A stretch of 64,000 bases of DNA from Deltaproteobacteria bacterium YD0425bin51. GTDB lineage: Bacteria; Desulfobacterota; Desulfobacteria; Desulfobacterales; YD0425bin51. The stretch covers positions 62,001-126,000 of the forward strand of contig PDZS01000001.1 of the NCBI GenBank assembly GCA_002753225.1, given 5' to 3'. Of this stretch, positions 53,488-61,919 are shown piece by piece (the first letter of the stretch is position 1; each line of letters opens with the position of its first letter). The notes below the pieces were generated by a model. The model worked only from the letters and a program-made list of their open reading frames with translations, was not told the origin of the DNA and did not search any database. A program made the translations under genes and the position numbers.

Positions 53488-53525
53488 ACCCGTGATATTT
53501 AACATAATCTCTAAATATCACGGGT
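53488..53525. repeat. 13-bp inverted repeat upstream of the PKS
   Basis: ACCCGTGATATTT (53488-53500) and AAATATCACGGGT (53513-53525) are perfect complements with a 12-bp gap. No T-run follows, and the PKS start codon is 18 bp downstream, so an operator or an RNA structure covering the translation start fits better than a terminator. Confidence 0.7.
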
Positions 53526-53543
53526 GGTAATTATAGGAATTTT

Positions 53544-56500
53544 ATGGCAATAAAAAAAGACGATTTATCACCTACCAAGCAGATGCTTGTAACTCTTAAG
53601 GAATTACAGGCAAAACTTTCCATATTTGAAAAAGAAAAACATGAACCTATTGCAGTAGTTGGAATTGGATGCCGTTTTCCGGGAGATTCTGACACCCCTG
53701 ATAAATTCTGGCAGTTTTTATCCGATAAAAAAGATGCTGTTACAGAAATTCCAAAAGACAGGTTTGACATTGATGACTACTATGATCCGAACATGGATTC
53801 ACCTGGGAAAATATATGTAAGGTCTGCAAGTTTTTTAAAAAAGGTAGATGAATTTGATGCTGATTTCTTTGGCATAACAGCCCGTGAGGCAATAGTTATG
53901 GATCCTCAGCAGAGGCTGCTTTTAGAGGTTTGCTGGGAAGCTGTTGAATCATCAGGAAGATCCCCCCTTGATTTAATAGAAACCAAGTCAGGCGTTTTTA
54001 TTGGAGCCATGACTCAGGATTACGTTCAATTAGCTTCAGAACTATCTTCTATTGACCTTCATACAGGCACAGGCAATTCATTAAGCGTTTTAGCAGGCAG
54101 AATATCCTATATATTAGGTCTTTATGGCCCTGCAATGACTATGGATACTGCATGTTCTTCGTCCCTTTTATCCGTTCATCTTGCCTGTCAAAGTCTGCGC
54201 CATAAAGAGTGCGATATAGCTCTTGCTGGAGGTGTAGGACTTTTGCTTATGCCGCTTCATTTTATAGTTGAATGCCGAACACGAATGTTATCGCCTGACG
54301 GCATATGCAAAACATTTGATGCATCAGCAAATGGTTATGGACGCGGTGAAGGGTGCGGAATAGTTATGTTAAAACGGTTGTCAGATGCTGTTTCAGATAA
54401 TGACAATATATTGGCTCTCATACGAGGTTCTGCAGTTAATCAAGACGGACGTACAAGCGGACTTACTGTACCAAATGAACTGGCACAGGAAAATGTCATT
54501 CGGCTTGCCCTTGAATCTGCCAAAGTGCTTCCAGAGGATATAAGTTATATTGAAGCTCATGGAACAGGTACTCCTCTGGGAGATCCAATAGAAATTGGCG
54601 CTTTATCAACTGTATTCAAAGACCGCACAAAAAATCCTTATCTTTATGTCGGTTCAGTAAAAAGTAATATAGGCCACCTTGAAGGTGCTGCCGGAATTGC
54701 TTCTTTAATAAAAACAATACTAATGCTTAAACATAAAAAGATTCTGCCTCATCTGAATTTTAAAAATCCCAATCCGTTAATTCCATGGGATGATATACCA
54801 GTTAGAATTCCAACGGAACTTATACAATGGGATGTTAACTCTGGAAAACGTTTAGCAGGAGTCAGTTCATTCAGTTTCAGCGGTACAAATGTTCATATGA
54901 TATTAGAAGAGCCAGAAACACCTTCTTTGATAAAAAGAGATAAAATGCCGCAATATCTTCTGACATTATCTGCGGTAACAGAAGCATCTCTTCGCGATTT
55001 AGCTTTCAAGCATGAAAGATATTTAAAAGAAAATCCAAACGCAGATATTTTTGATATCTGCTGGACAGCGTTTACTGGAAGAACTCATTTTCAACACAGG
55101 TTAGACATCTTATCTGATTCATCGGAAGGATTCCAAAAACAACTGGCGCAGTTTGATACTTTAAGTTCTGATGATAAAAGTTATCAGGAATGGTCAGAAA
55201 TTTATAAAAATAATCATGGCAATCGAATTTCAATTCCTACATATCCTTTTCAGAGGAAAAGATATTGGATAAAAAAAGAAACAGTATCTAATTACTATAA
55301 TGCTTTATCTGATGCTCAAACCAAACAGTATGAAGAAAAATTTTTGACATTTGGCATTTTTCCTGAAAAAGTGCCTGAATTTTCATGGATTTTGGCAGAG
55401 GTATTTCCTGAAAAATACCCAAATGAATTCAGTATTGCGTTAGAAGCTCAAAAATTATTAAGGGATTTATTATTTGCTAAGGTTAATTTTTCATCTTGCA
55501 GCAATGTACTTGACTTTGGATGCGGATATGGCTCTGATCTTATTTCTTTAGGTAAATCACATAAACACCTTAAACTTACCGGATATACAATCTCCGGTGA
55601 ACAAGCCCAAATAGCTTCAAAAAAAGTATCTGATCAAAATTTTGAAGACCGTATCAAAATTTTTAATAAAGACAGCGCATCAGATGATTTTCCGGAGCAA
55701 TATGACTTTATATTCGGTTTTGAAGTTGCCCACCATATAAAAAATAAAAAAGAATTGTTTTCAAATATTGGGAATCATTTACTTGAAAAAGGGCTTTTAG
55801 TTCTTGCTGATTTTATATCAAATGCTGATTTTGAAATTGAATATCATGAGCTATCTTCTTATTTTATACGCAAAGAAGAATGGGCATCTTATCTTTCTGA
55901 AAATAATTTAAAGCTGATTGAAGGTATTGATGTCAGCTATGAAATATCAAATTTTCTCTATGATCCTGATTTTAATAATAATATGGATAAGATAAAAAAT
56001 ATTCGAAAGGATATTAAATCTTCTTTAAAAGCCTATAATCAGTTAGGTAAAATGCTTGAAAAAAAGCTTGCGAGTTATGTATTATTAACTTCGGAAAAAC
56101 GGTTGTATTCTGAAAAGCAAGAATTATATAGAGAAAATCTGGAGTGTTTAAGCAGCCTCAGAACATATACTGAAAAATCATTAAGTCAATGGTTATATAA
56201 AATAGAATGGAGGCATAAACCATTACTTGTTTCATCTGATAAAGAAGTTAAAACTTGGAAATGGCTGATTTTTTCAGATAATAAAGGTTTTGGAGAACAA
56301 ATTTCTAAAAATCTTGAAGCAAAAGGGCATCATTGCATTCAAATTTTACAAAACCAAACCAATTCATATAATTATGAAAAAATATCAGGATTAATTTACC
56401 TTTGGGGTTTAAATTCTGATGAACCTGATGATATAGAAATATCCAATCCTTTGCTTAAGATAGTTCAAGAGCTTATTCAATTATCATCGCCCCTGCCGGA

Positions 56501-57827
56501 TTTATGGATAATTACACATCAAGTTCATATAACAGAAGATCGTTCTAATTTCATGCAGGCACCATTATGGGGATTCGGCCTTTCAATAATGCAGGAACAC
56601 CCTGAGATTAATTGCAGATGTATTGATATAGACTCTCAATTAGAAGTATTAACTGAAGAATTATGTTATCCTGATAAAGAGCGCCAGATTGTTTTTAATA
56701 AAGGTAATCGTTATGCAGCAAGGCTTTGCAGATATAAGCCTGAAGAAAACAGCCTGATATCTTTTAAATCCGATGCTTCTTACCTTATTACAGGAGGCAT
56801 GGGAGGCTTAGGGCTTGAAGTTGCAAAATGGATGGCGCAAAAAGGGGCAGGATTTTTGGTGCTTGCAGGAAGAAATTCTCCTTCAGATGATGTTAAAAGA
56901 AAAATCGCAGACATAGAAAAATCAGGTGCAAAGGTTGTAACAATTTGTGCTGATATATCCAATAAAAAAGACGTTTCTAATATACTTGACAAAATTAAAA
57001 CATCTCTCCCAAAGCTTAAAGGGATTATCCATGCTGCCGGAATAACTCAAGACAGGTTTATATTAGAGCAAACAGCAGAAAAATTTGAAAAAGTCATGTC
57101 CCCTAAAATAAAAGGGGCATGGAATCTTCATGTATTAACAAAGGACATTCATCTTGACTTTTTCATATCTTTTTCATCTATTGCATCTATGATTGGTTCA
57201 CGCGGACAGGCTAACTACTGTGCTGCAAATGCTTTTTTGGATGCCTTAGCACATTATAGACAAAGTATTAATTTACCTGCTCTTAGCATTAACTGGGGAC
57301 CATGGGCAGATATAGGAATGGCAGCAAAGCTGAACGCAAGAATGCAGGATGCTTTTTCTAAAAGCGGAATGAATTTGATAGATATAGAATCAGGCTTAAA
57401 GGTCATGGAATTAATTTTTGGAAGTAAAATAGGACAAGTTGGAGTATTCCCCTTGAACTGGACAAAATTTTTTAATGAATTTCCAGTAGATTTACCTTTA
57501 TTTGAAGACTTTCAGGTTACACAGGCAGAGTCTGAGTTTATTCAAAAATTGAAATCAATTCAGATAGCTAAACGGTCAGAATTTATTATAAATTATCTTA
57601 AAGCAGAGATAGCTAAAATTATGTGTTCAGAATCCCTCGATATTTCACAGGATATAAATCTCTTTGATTTGGGTTTTGATTCGCTTATGGCTCTGGAATT
57701 TAGAAATAAACTTCAAAAGGATTTTGCTTGCAAAGTTTCTTCAACAATCTTTTCAAAAGATGTAACAATTAAGAAAATAGCTGATTATGTAAAAGATGAA
57801 CCGCTATCTTCTTTTTTTAAACTATAA
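53544..57827 (+). CDS. Single-module type I polyketide synthase lacking AT: KS-(AT scar)-MT-KR-ACP
   Basis: A 1427-residue synthase. The ketosynthase (about residues 30-460) has its full triad: C204 in DTACSSS, H339 in EAHGTGT and H378 in NIGHLEG. The usual KS-AT linker (LSAVTEASLRDLAFKHERYL) then runs directly into the post-AT linker (RISIPTYPFQRKRYW, about 560-574), so the acyltransferase of about 300 residues is missing. A SAM methyltransferase (LDFGCGYGSDLI near 650) and a ketoreductase follow (TGGMGGLGLE near 1079, Y1225 in GQANYCAAN, Asp of the LDD-type position kept). An ACP with S1380 (GFDSLMALEF) completes it. There is no thioesterase. It would need a trans-acting AT. Confidence 0.9.
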   Translation: MAIKKDDLSPTKQMLVTLKELQAKLSIFEKEKHEPIAVVGIGCRFPGDSDTPDKFWQFLSDKKDAVTEIPKDRFDIDDYYDPNMDSPGKIYVRSASFLKKVDEFDADFFGITAREAIVMDPQQRLLLEVCWEAVESSGRSPLDLIETKSGVFIGAMTQDYVQLASELSSIDLHTGTGNSLSVLAGRISYILGLYGPAMTMDTACSSSLLSVHLACQSLRHKECDIALAGGVGLLLMPLHFIVECRTRMLSPDGICKTFDASANGYGRGEGCGIVMLKRLSDAVSDNDNILALIRGSAVNQDGRTSGLTVPNELAQENVIRLALESAKVLPEDISYIEAHGTGTPLGDPIEIGALSTVFKDRTKNPYLYVGSVKSNIGHLEGAAGIASLIKTILMLKHKKILPHLNFKNPNPLIPWDDIPVRIPTELIQWDVNSGKRLAGVSSFSFSGTNVHMILEEPETPSLIKRDKMPQYLLTLSAVTEASLRDLAFKHERYLKENPNADIFDICWTAFTGRTHFQHRLDILSDSSEGFQKQLAQFDTLSSDDKSYQEWSEIYKNNHGNRISIPTYPFQRKRYWIKKETVSNYYNALSDAQTKQYEEKFLTFGIFPEKVPEFSWILAEVFPEKYPNEFSIALEAQKLLRDLLFAKVNFSSCSNVLDFGCGYGSDLISLGKSHKHLKLTGYTISGEQAQIASKKVSDQNFEDRIKIFNKDSASDDFPEQYDFIFGFEVAHHIKNKKELFSNIGNHLLEKGLLVLADFISNADFEIEYHELSSYFIRKEEWASYLSENNLKLIEGIDVSYEISNFLYDPDFNNNMDKIKNIRKDIKSSLKAYNQLGKMLEKKLASYVLLTSEKRLYSEKQELYRENLECLSSLRTYTEKSLSQWLYKIEWRHKPLLVSSDKEVKTWKWLIFSDNKGFGEQISKNLEAKGHHCIQILQNQTNSYNYEKISGLIYLWGLNSDEPDDIEISNPLLKIVQELIQLSSPLPDLWIITHQVHITEDRSNFMQAPLWGFGLSIMQEHPEINCRCIDIDSQLEVLTEELCYPDKERQIVFNKGNRYAARLCRYKPEENSLISFKSDASYLITGGMGGLGLEVAKWMAQKGAGFLVLAGRNSPSDDVKRKIADIEKSGAKVVTICADISNKKDVSNILDKIKTSLPKLKGIIHAAGITQDRFILEQTAEKFEKVMSPKIKGAWNLHVLTKDIHLDFFISFSSIASMIGSRGQANYCAANAFLDALAHYRQSINLPALSINWGPWADIGMAAKLNARMQDAFSKSGMNLIDIESGLKVMELIFGSKIGQVGVFPLNWTKFFNEFPVDLPLFEDFQVTQAESEFIQKLKSIQIAKRSEFIINYLKAEIAKIMCSESLDISQDINLFDLGFDSLMALEFRNKLQKDFACKVSSTIFSKDVTIKKIADYVKDEPLSSFFKL

Positions 57828-57841
57828 AAGAAGGTAAACTT

Positions 57842-59422
57842 ATGAAACGAACTTTTTCGTCTTACGGACCAATAAGCATAGAAACTAATTATTATGTGCC
57901 CAGAACTGATCTTATAGATAGGGCATATAATCAATTAATTGGCAACAAATTTGAAGAAGGCGGATACTATTTCACAGTATGGGCTCCAAGGCAGACTGGC
58001 AAAAGCTGGATTATGAACAAAGTTTCATCAGAATTTTTTCATGATGACCGTTTTTATACAGCATCCTTTAGCATGCAGCTACCTGATATTAAAATATTAG
58101 GTGCAGCTAATCATATTATTTATCAAATAAATAGAGTTATTGGGAGAGAAATACCCAGAATAGATAATATAGACCAGTTTCAAAATGCTTTTAAAAGAGA
58201 ATATATCGATAAGCCGCTGATATTAATTATCGATGAATTTGATTCATTAGATGAGGAAACTATAAATAAGATAGTTTCTGCATTCAGAAATATTCATAAT
58301 GAGAGAAAAAATGAACTGGCAAGGAATATATCCGATATGACCTATATGCTTCATGGATTGGCATTAATAGGAGTCAGAAGCGTACTCGGGATAGAAAACG
58401 TAAAAGGTTCTCCTTTCAATGTTCAAAGAAGTATTCATATTCCTAATCTGACATATTCAGAAACAAATGAAATGTTTCAGTGGTATCAGAAAGATACAAA
58501 TCAAAAAATTGATCAGGAAGTCATAGATAAAGTATATTATGAAACAAAAGGCCAACCCGGTCTTGTTTCATGGTTTGGAGAGCTTTTGACTGAAACATAT
58601 AACAAAGATAAAAATAATTCTCTTGATATGGAGTATTTTGAATACGTATATTCCTATGCTTCTAAAGTACTGCCAAATAATACCATATTAAACCTTATTT
58701 CCAAAGCAAAGCAGGAGCCTTATAAAGAGGCTGTTTTAGAGCTTTTTCAATGCGAAGAAAAAGTAGAGTTCAGTTTTCATGATCCAAATATGAATTTTTT
58801 GTATATGAATGGAGTAATTGATTTTGAAGAAGAAGGCATAAAGAAATATGTAAGATTTTCAGCCCCTTTTGTTCAAAAGACTTTATTTGACTACTTTGCT
58901 TCAACTATTTTTTCTTATACAGGTGTTCTTTTACCTCCATTTGAGCCTCTTGACAATGTTATAACTGAGAAATCTTTAAATATACCTAACCTGATGAAGC
59001 TTTATCAAAAATATCTTATCAAAAATTCACACTGGCTTTTTAAAGATGCTCCTAAACGTAAGGATTTAAGAATTTTTGAAGCTATTTATCATTTCAATCT
59101 GTTTATGTATCTCTCAAAGTTCTTGCAGAGAAGGGGAACAGTTAATCCAGAATTTCCTACAGGAAACGGCAAAATAGATATCCTGATAAACTATAAGGAT
59201 AATCTGTATGGATTAGAATTAAAAAACTTTTCAGACGAATTTGCTTATAAAAATTCGATTGCTCAGGCAGCAAAATATGGGAGCCAGCTTAAGTTAAAAG
59301 AAATATATTTAATATTTTTTGTTGATTTTATAGATGATAAAAGCAGAGAAAAATTTGAGAAAGAATTTATAGACAAAGGAACAAATGTTGATGTTGTAGT
59401 AATATTCATTAGCACACAATAA
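57842..59422 (+). CDS. AAA ATPase with C-terminal PD-(D/E)XK nuclease-like domain
   Basis: A 526-residue protein. The AAA domain has Walker A WAPRQTGKSW (about residues 49-58) and Walker B LILIIDEFDSL (about 126-136), then winged-helix-like segments (about 280-350). The C-terminal nuclease-like core is GNGKIDILINYKDNLYGLELKNF (about 440-462), giving D-(x)n-ExK. It belongs to the AAA/PD-(D/E)XK group but is not closely similar to the gene at 14579. It starts 14 bp after the PKS stop with its own AGAAGG, so it is probably co-transcribed. Its role beside a synthase is unknown. Confidence 0.82.
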   Translation: MKRTFSSYGPISIETNYYVPRTDLIDRAYNQLIGNKFEEGGYYFTVWAPRQTGKSWIMNKVSSEFFHDDRFYTASFSMQLPDIKILGAANHIIYQINRVIGREIPRIDNIDQFQNAFKREYIDKPLILIIDEFDSLDEETINKIVSAFRNIHNERKNELARNISDMTYMLHGLALIGVRSVLGIENVKGSPFNVQRSIHIPNLTYSETNEMFQWYQKDTNQKIDQEVIDKVYYETKGQPGLVSWFGELLTETYNKDKNNSLDMEYFEYVYSYASKVLPNNTILNLISKAKQEPYKEAVLELFQCEEKVEFSFHDPNMNFLYMNGVIDFEEEGIKKYVRFSAPFVQKTLFDYFASTIFSYTGVLLPPFEPLDNVITEKSLNIPNLMKLYQKYLIKNSHWLFKDAPKRKDLRIFEAIYHFNLFMYLSKFLQRRGTVNPEFPTGNGKIDILINYKDNLYGLELKNFSDEFAYKNSIAQAAKYGSQLKLKEIYLIFFVDFIDDKSREKFEKEFIDKGTNVDVVVIFISTQ

Positions 59423-59428
59423 TAAAGT

Positions 59429-59453
59429 CCGGCTGAATTTCAAATTCAGCCGG
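59429..59453. terminator. Hairpin between convergent genes, putative bidirectional terminator
   Basis: CCGGCTGAATTT (59429-59440) and AAATTCAGCCGG (59442-59453) are perfect complements. It starts 6 bp after the AAA ATPase stop and lies 10 bp beyond the end of the minus-strand peptide gene. T-tracts are weak on both sides. Confidence 0.6.
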
Positions 59454-59463
59454 TTGAATTTAC

Positions 59464-59637
59464 TTATTTACGAACTGAGGAACATGTTTGTCTACCGTTT
59501 TTATCTACTGTGCAATTTTGTTTGGGCACGTTAATGTTATTAAGGTGGGATAAATCTATACCACTTTTTACACCCGTTTTCAATACGATATTACCTGAAT
59601 AGAGATCATAGCTGTCTGAAAGTCTTTTTTGTTTCAT
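59464..59637 (-). CDS. 57-residue Cys-containing peptide, possible modified-peptide precursor
   Basis: A short minus-strand ORF with ATG at 59637 and TAA at 59464-59466. AAAGGA lies about 8 nt before the ATG. The peptide starts MKQKRLSDSYDLYSGN, has a middle VLKTGVKSGIDLSHLNNI, and ends with QNCTVDKNGRQTCSSVRK, where the two Cys are ten positions apart. It has no membrane segment. A leader-then-core layout and the GNAT gene upstream on the same strand recall precursors of ribosomally made modified peptides. I do not recognise the family, and it may simply be a small protein. Confidence 0.5.
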   Translation of the reverse strand: MKQKRLSDSYDLYSGNIVLKTGVKSGIDLSHLNNINVPKQNCTVDKNGRQTCSSVRK

Positions 59638-59679
59638 ATTTTTTTCCTTTCTTAAATGTTAGGTTAATATTTTTAGACT

Positions 59680-59718
59680 TAAAAAAAAATAACATATATT
59701 TCCTTAATACATGTTATT
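59680..59718 (-). terminator. Rho-independent terminator after the GNAT gene
   Basis: On the minus strand, AATAACAT (complement of 59711-59718) pairs with ATGTTATT (complement of 59688-59695), followed by nine T (complement of the A-run at 59680-59688). It lies between the GNAT stop and the peptide gene, so peptide expression may depend on read-through. Confidence 0.65.
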
Positions 59719-59751
59719 GATATTTACAGCAATATATATACCAAGATATTA

Positions 59752-60651
59752 CTATATTTTTTTTTCAGAATACATAAATTCATTTACCTTTGAAACCCAT
59801 TGGCGCATATATTTTTCTGCAAATTTTATCATGGGTTCATTTGTTTTTTCTACCATCCAGATAGAACGGCAGTCAATAAGATTTTTATCTGTCATGGAAG
59901 CTTTGATATGTCGCCTCATAGATTCAGCCAGAAGTAATATTCCCCAGCCTAAAGGCTGAAGATCTTTCCGAACAAACATAAATGAATATCGGATTGTATC
60001 AGGAGCTACCCTGTGATTAATGCACCATCCTGCAACTTCGCCTTTATAACGTAACCCTATGCTGTTTAATGGCTCAATAATTTCTTCATCCTGAAATGGT
60101 GACAATACTTCAGGATACCATTGTTCTTTGCGCTGTTTATACAATATCATGGACCGCTCTGTATCTGTAAGATCGCTCCAAGGGAACGCTGAGAGATCAG
60201 GAGAAAGAGGATAGTGTATCCATGGCGCTTTCATTATATTACGATCTCCTTCAAAAATAATTTTATCCACAACTGGTATTGTCCAGCCCTGCTTCTTTAA
60301 AATCTTTTCAAATGCACCAATACCAGGATTATTTGACTGATATTGAACAAAAATTTTTGAGTGATTGCGATCAAATAAAGTCTGTTCCAATTTCTGGAAT
60401 AATAATGTCCCGATTCCCCTATTATGGTGGTTATCATCAACAAAAACAGAAAGTATTAATGCTTCATCATCAGCAGAATAAGCAAGTCCTAAACCTATAG
60501 GTTCATTATTAGAACCAGAAGCCTTAAAAGCTATTACAGGATTATTATTTGTTTGTAAAGCGTCAAGATATCCCTGAAATCTCAAGAAAGTCATTTCCCG
60601 ATATAAATTAATATCATCTGATTCTGTTAACGGCTGGATATTTATATTCAT
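59752..60651 (-). CDS. Double-domain GNAT-family N-acyltransferase
   Basis: A 299-residue protein. The N-terminal GNAT domain (about residues 1-140) has the acyl-CoA-binding motif HNRGIGTLL at about 76-84. The C-terminal half (about 150-290) looks like a second, degenerate GNAT fold with RYSFMFVRKDLQPLGWGILLL. AGGAGATG lies upstream of the ATG. Substrate is unknown. The 57-residue peptide gene lies downstream on the same strand and the PKS operon converges from the other side. GNAT-type maturases that acylate peptides are known, but no direct link is shown here. Confidence 0.78.
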   Translation of the reverse strand: MNINIQPLTESDDINLYREMTFLRFQGYLDALQTNNNPVIAFKASGSNNEPIGLGLAYSADDEALILSVFVDDNHHNRGIGTLLFQKLEQTLFDRNHSKIFVQYQSNNPGIGAFEKILKKQGWTIPVVDKIIFEGDRNIMKAPWIHYPLSPDLSAFPWSDLTDTERSMILYKQRKEQWYPEVLSPFQDEEIIEPLNSIGLRYKGEVAGWCINHRVAPDTIRYSFMFVRKDLQPLGWGILLLAESMRRHIKASMTDKNLIDCRSIWMVEKTNEPMIKFAEKYMRQWVSKVNEFMYSEKKI

Positions 60652-60762
60652 GATAGAAGCATCTCCTAAGTCTTTAGAGCTTGATTTATACGATGTTAGG
60701 GATTAACCTATCAGAAACAATGAAAAATTTTAATTCAATAATATTAACGAAGCAGCAGGCTA

Positions 60763-60923
60763 CTTATAACTCGATGTTCAAGTTTTTTTTGCCCCGGTTT
60801 TACAAAATACCGTCATTCCGGGCGAAGCAAAGCGGAGACCCGGAATCCAGAAGATTACCACAGTGCCTGGATTCCCGCTTACGCGGGAATGACACAAAGA
60901 AAAACTTGAACATCGAGTATAAG
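60763..60923. repeat. 161-bp nested palindromic (MITE-like) element
   Basis: Imperfect 24-25-bp terminal arms: CTTATAACTCGATGTTCAAG (from 60763) against CTTGAACATCGAGTATAAG (to 60923). Inside are CCGTCATTCCGGG and a GGATTCCCGC/GCGGGAATGAC block of the type widely repeated in deltaproteobacterial genomes. It lies between the GNAT and DHH genes and ends 13 bp before the DHH stop. The rest of 60652-60935 shows nothing I recognise. Confidence 0.78.
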
Positions 60924-60935
60924 AGCCAAACCCAT

Positions 60936-61919
60936 TTAATTTTTTTCTATTTTTGAGATAATCCACTTTAATACTTTTTTATTATCTTTTGTGTTAACTT
61001 CGGTTTCAATTTTAGATATGGGAATCTCTGCTCTTGCCATATTGATGTGTCCGCCGGCAGAGCCAATACTTGAGAAAGCTCTTTTGGCTAAATTCCCTGC
61101 ATTTTTTATAAGCTTATCATTTCTAAAAATAATAACAAGCTTACCGTCGCAGATACCTGAAACAACGCTCCAGTTTATAGTATTTACCCTCATAAAAAAA
61201 TCAGCAATAATTACACATATATCTGGATTTGTTACTTCTCCAATATGAATAAAAACTTTACTCTTTTTTAAATAGCTATCATTCAATGCTATCTTAAAAT
61301 ATTTTAGAAAATCTATCTTTAAATCTTCATGTTCTATTTGACGCGACAGATTAATATTTGCAAAAGAAAACAAGAATTGAAATGCTTTTATATCTTTAAG
61401 TAAAGCTTTTCTTTCAAAGTTATTTGTATCCACCTTGATTGCATAGAAAAGAGCTGTGGCTAACCTCACAGAAGGCTTGATTTTTGCAGCAATCAGATAT
61501 TCAGTTAAAATAGTTGAACAAGCTCCATAGTTTGATCTTATATCAATAAATGGGGCATTTAGTACTGATTTTTCAGGATGATGATCTATTATAACGCTTG
61601 GAACAATATATTTAAATTTTTCGTTATGATCCGGTTGAGAATCTACAATTATAAAGCGGTTATATTGGCTGATATCAATATCTTTAAAATAAATCATCTT
61701 GATCCCAAGTATTCTAATCATGGCAAGGTTATCAGGTCTTGTTAGGATATTAATATTTGAAATAGTTACGCTTATAACTTTACGCCATAATAATCTTTTT
61801 ACAGCAATTGCACTAGCAATTGCATCAGGATCAGCATTAATTACTATCAAAACTGAATCATTACCAGAAAACTGCTCATAAAATTGATTTAATTTTTCTA
61901 ATTTAGGACAAGCCATCAA
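60936..61919 (-). CDS. DHH-family phosphoesterase
   Basis: A 327-residue protein of the DHH/DHHA1 (RecJ/NrnA-like) family. Metal-binding motif I is NADPDAIAS (residues 28-36; the usual form is HxxPDxDAxGS, so the first His is replaced). IIVDSQPD near 90 is motif II, the DHH motif is IDHHPEKS (about 118-125), and [12 protein letters not shown] (about 290-301) is the DHHA1 glycine-rich motif. Candidate activities are nanoRNA/pAp hydrolysis or cyclic dinucleotide breakdown. It overlaps the end of clpB by 17 bp, so it follows clpB in one operon. Confidence 0.82.
   Translation of the reverse strand: MMACPKLEKLNQFYEQFSGNDSVLIVINADPDAIASAIAVKRLLWRKVISVTISNINILTRPDNLAMIRILGIKMIYFKDIDISQYNRFIIVDSQPDHNEKFKYIVPSVIIDHHPEKSVLNAPFIDIRSNYGACSTILTEYLIAAKIKPSVRLATALFYAIKVDTNNFERKALLKDIKAFQFLFSFANINLSRQIEHEDLKIDFLKYFKIALNDSYLKKSKVFIHIGEVTNPDICVIIADFFMRVNTINWSVVSGICDGKLVIIFRNDKLIKNAGNLAKRAFSSIGSAGGHINMARAEIPISKIETEVNTKDNKKVLKWIISKIEKN

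Noticed and set aside
60681..60956. Open frame across the 161-bp palindromic element
   Set aside because: Most of it is the repeat itself, and there is no protein pattern or RBS.
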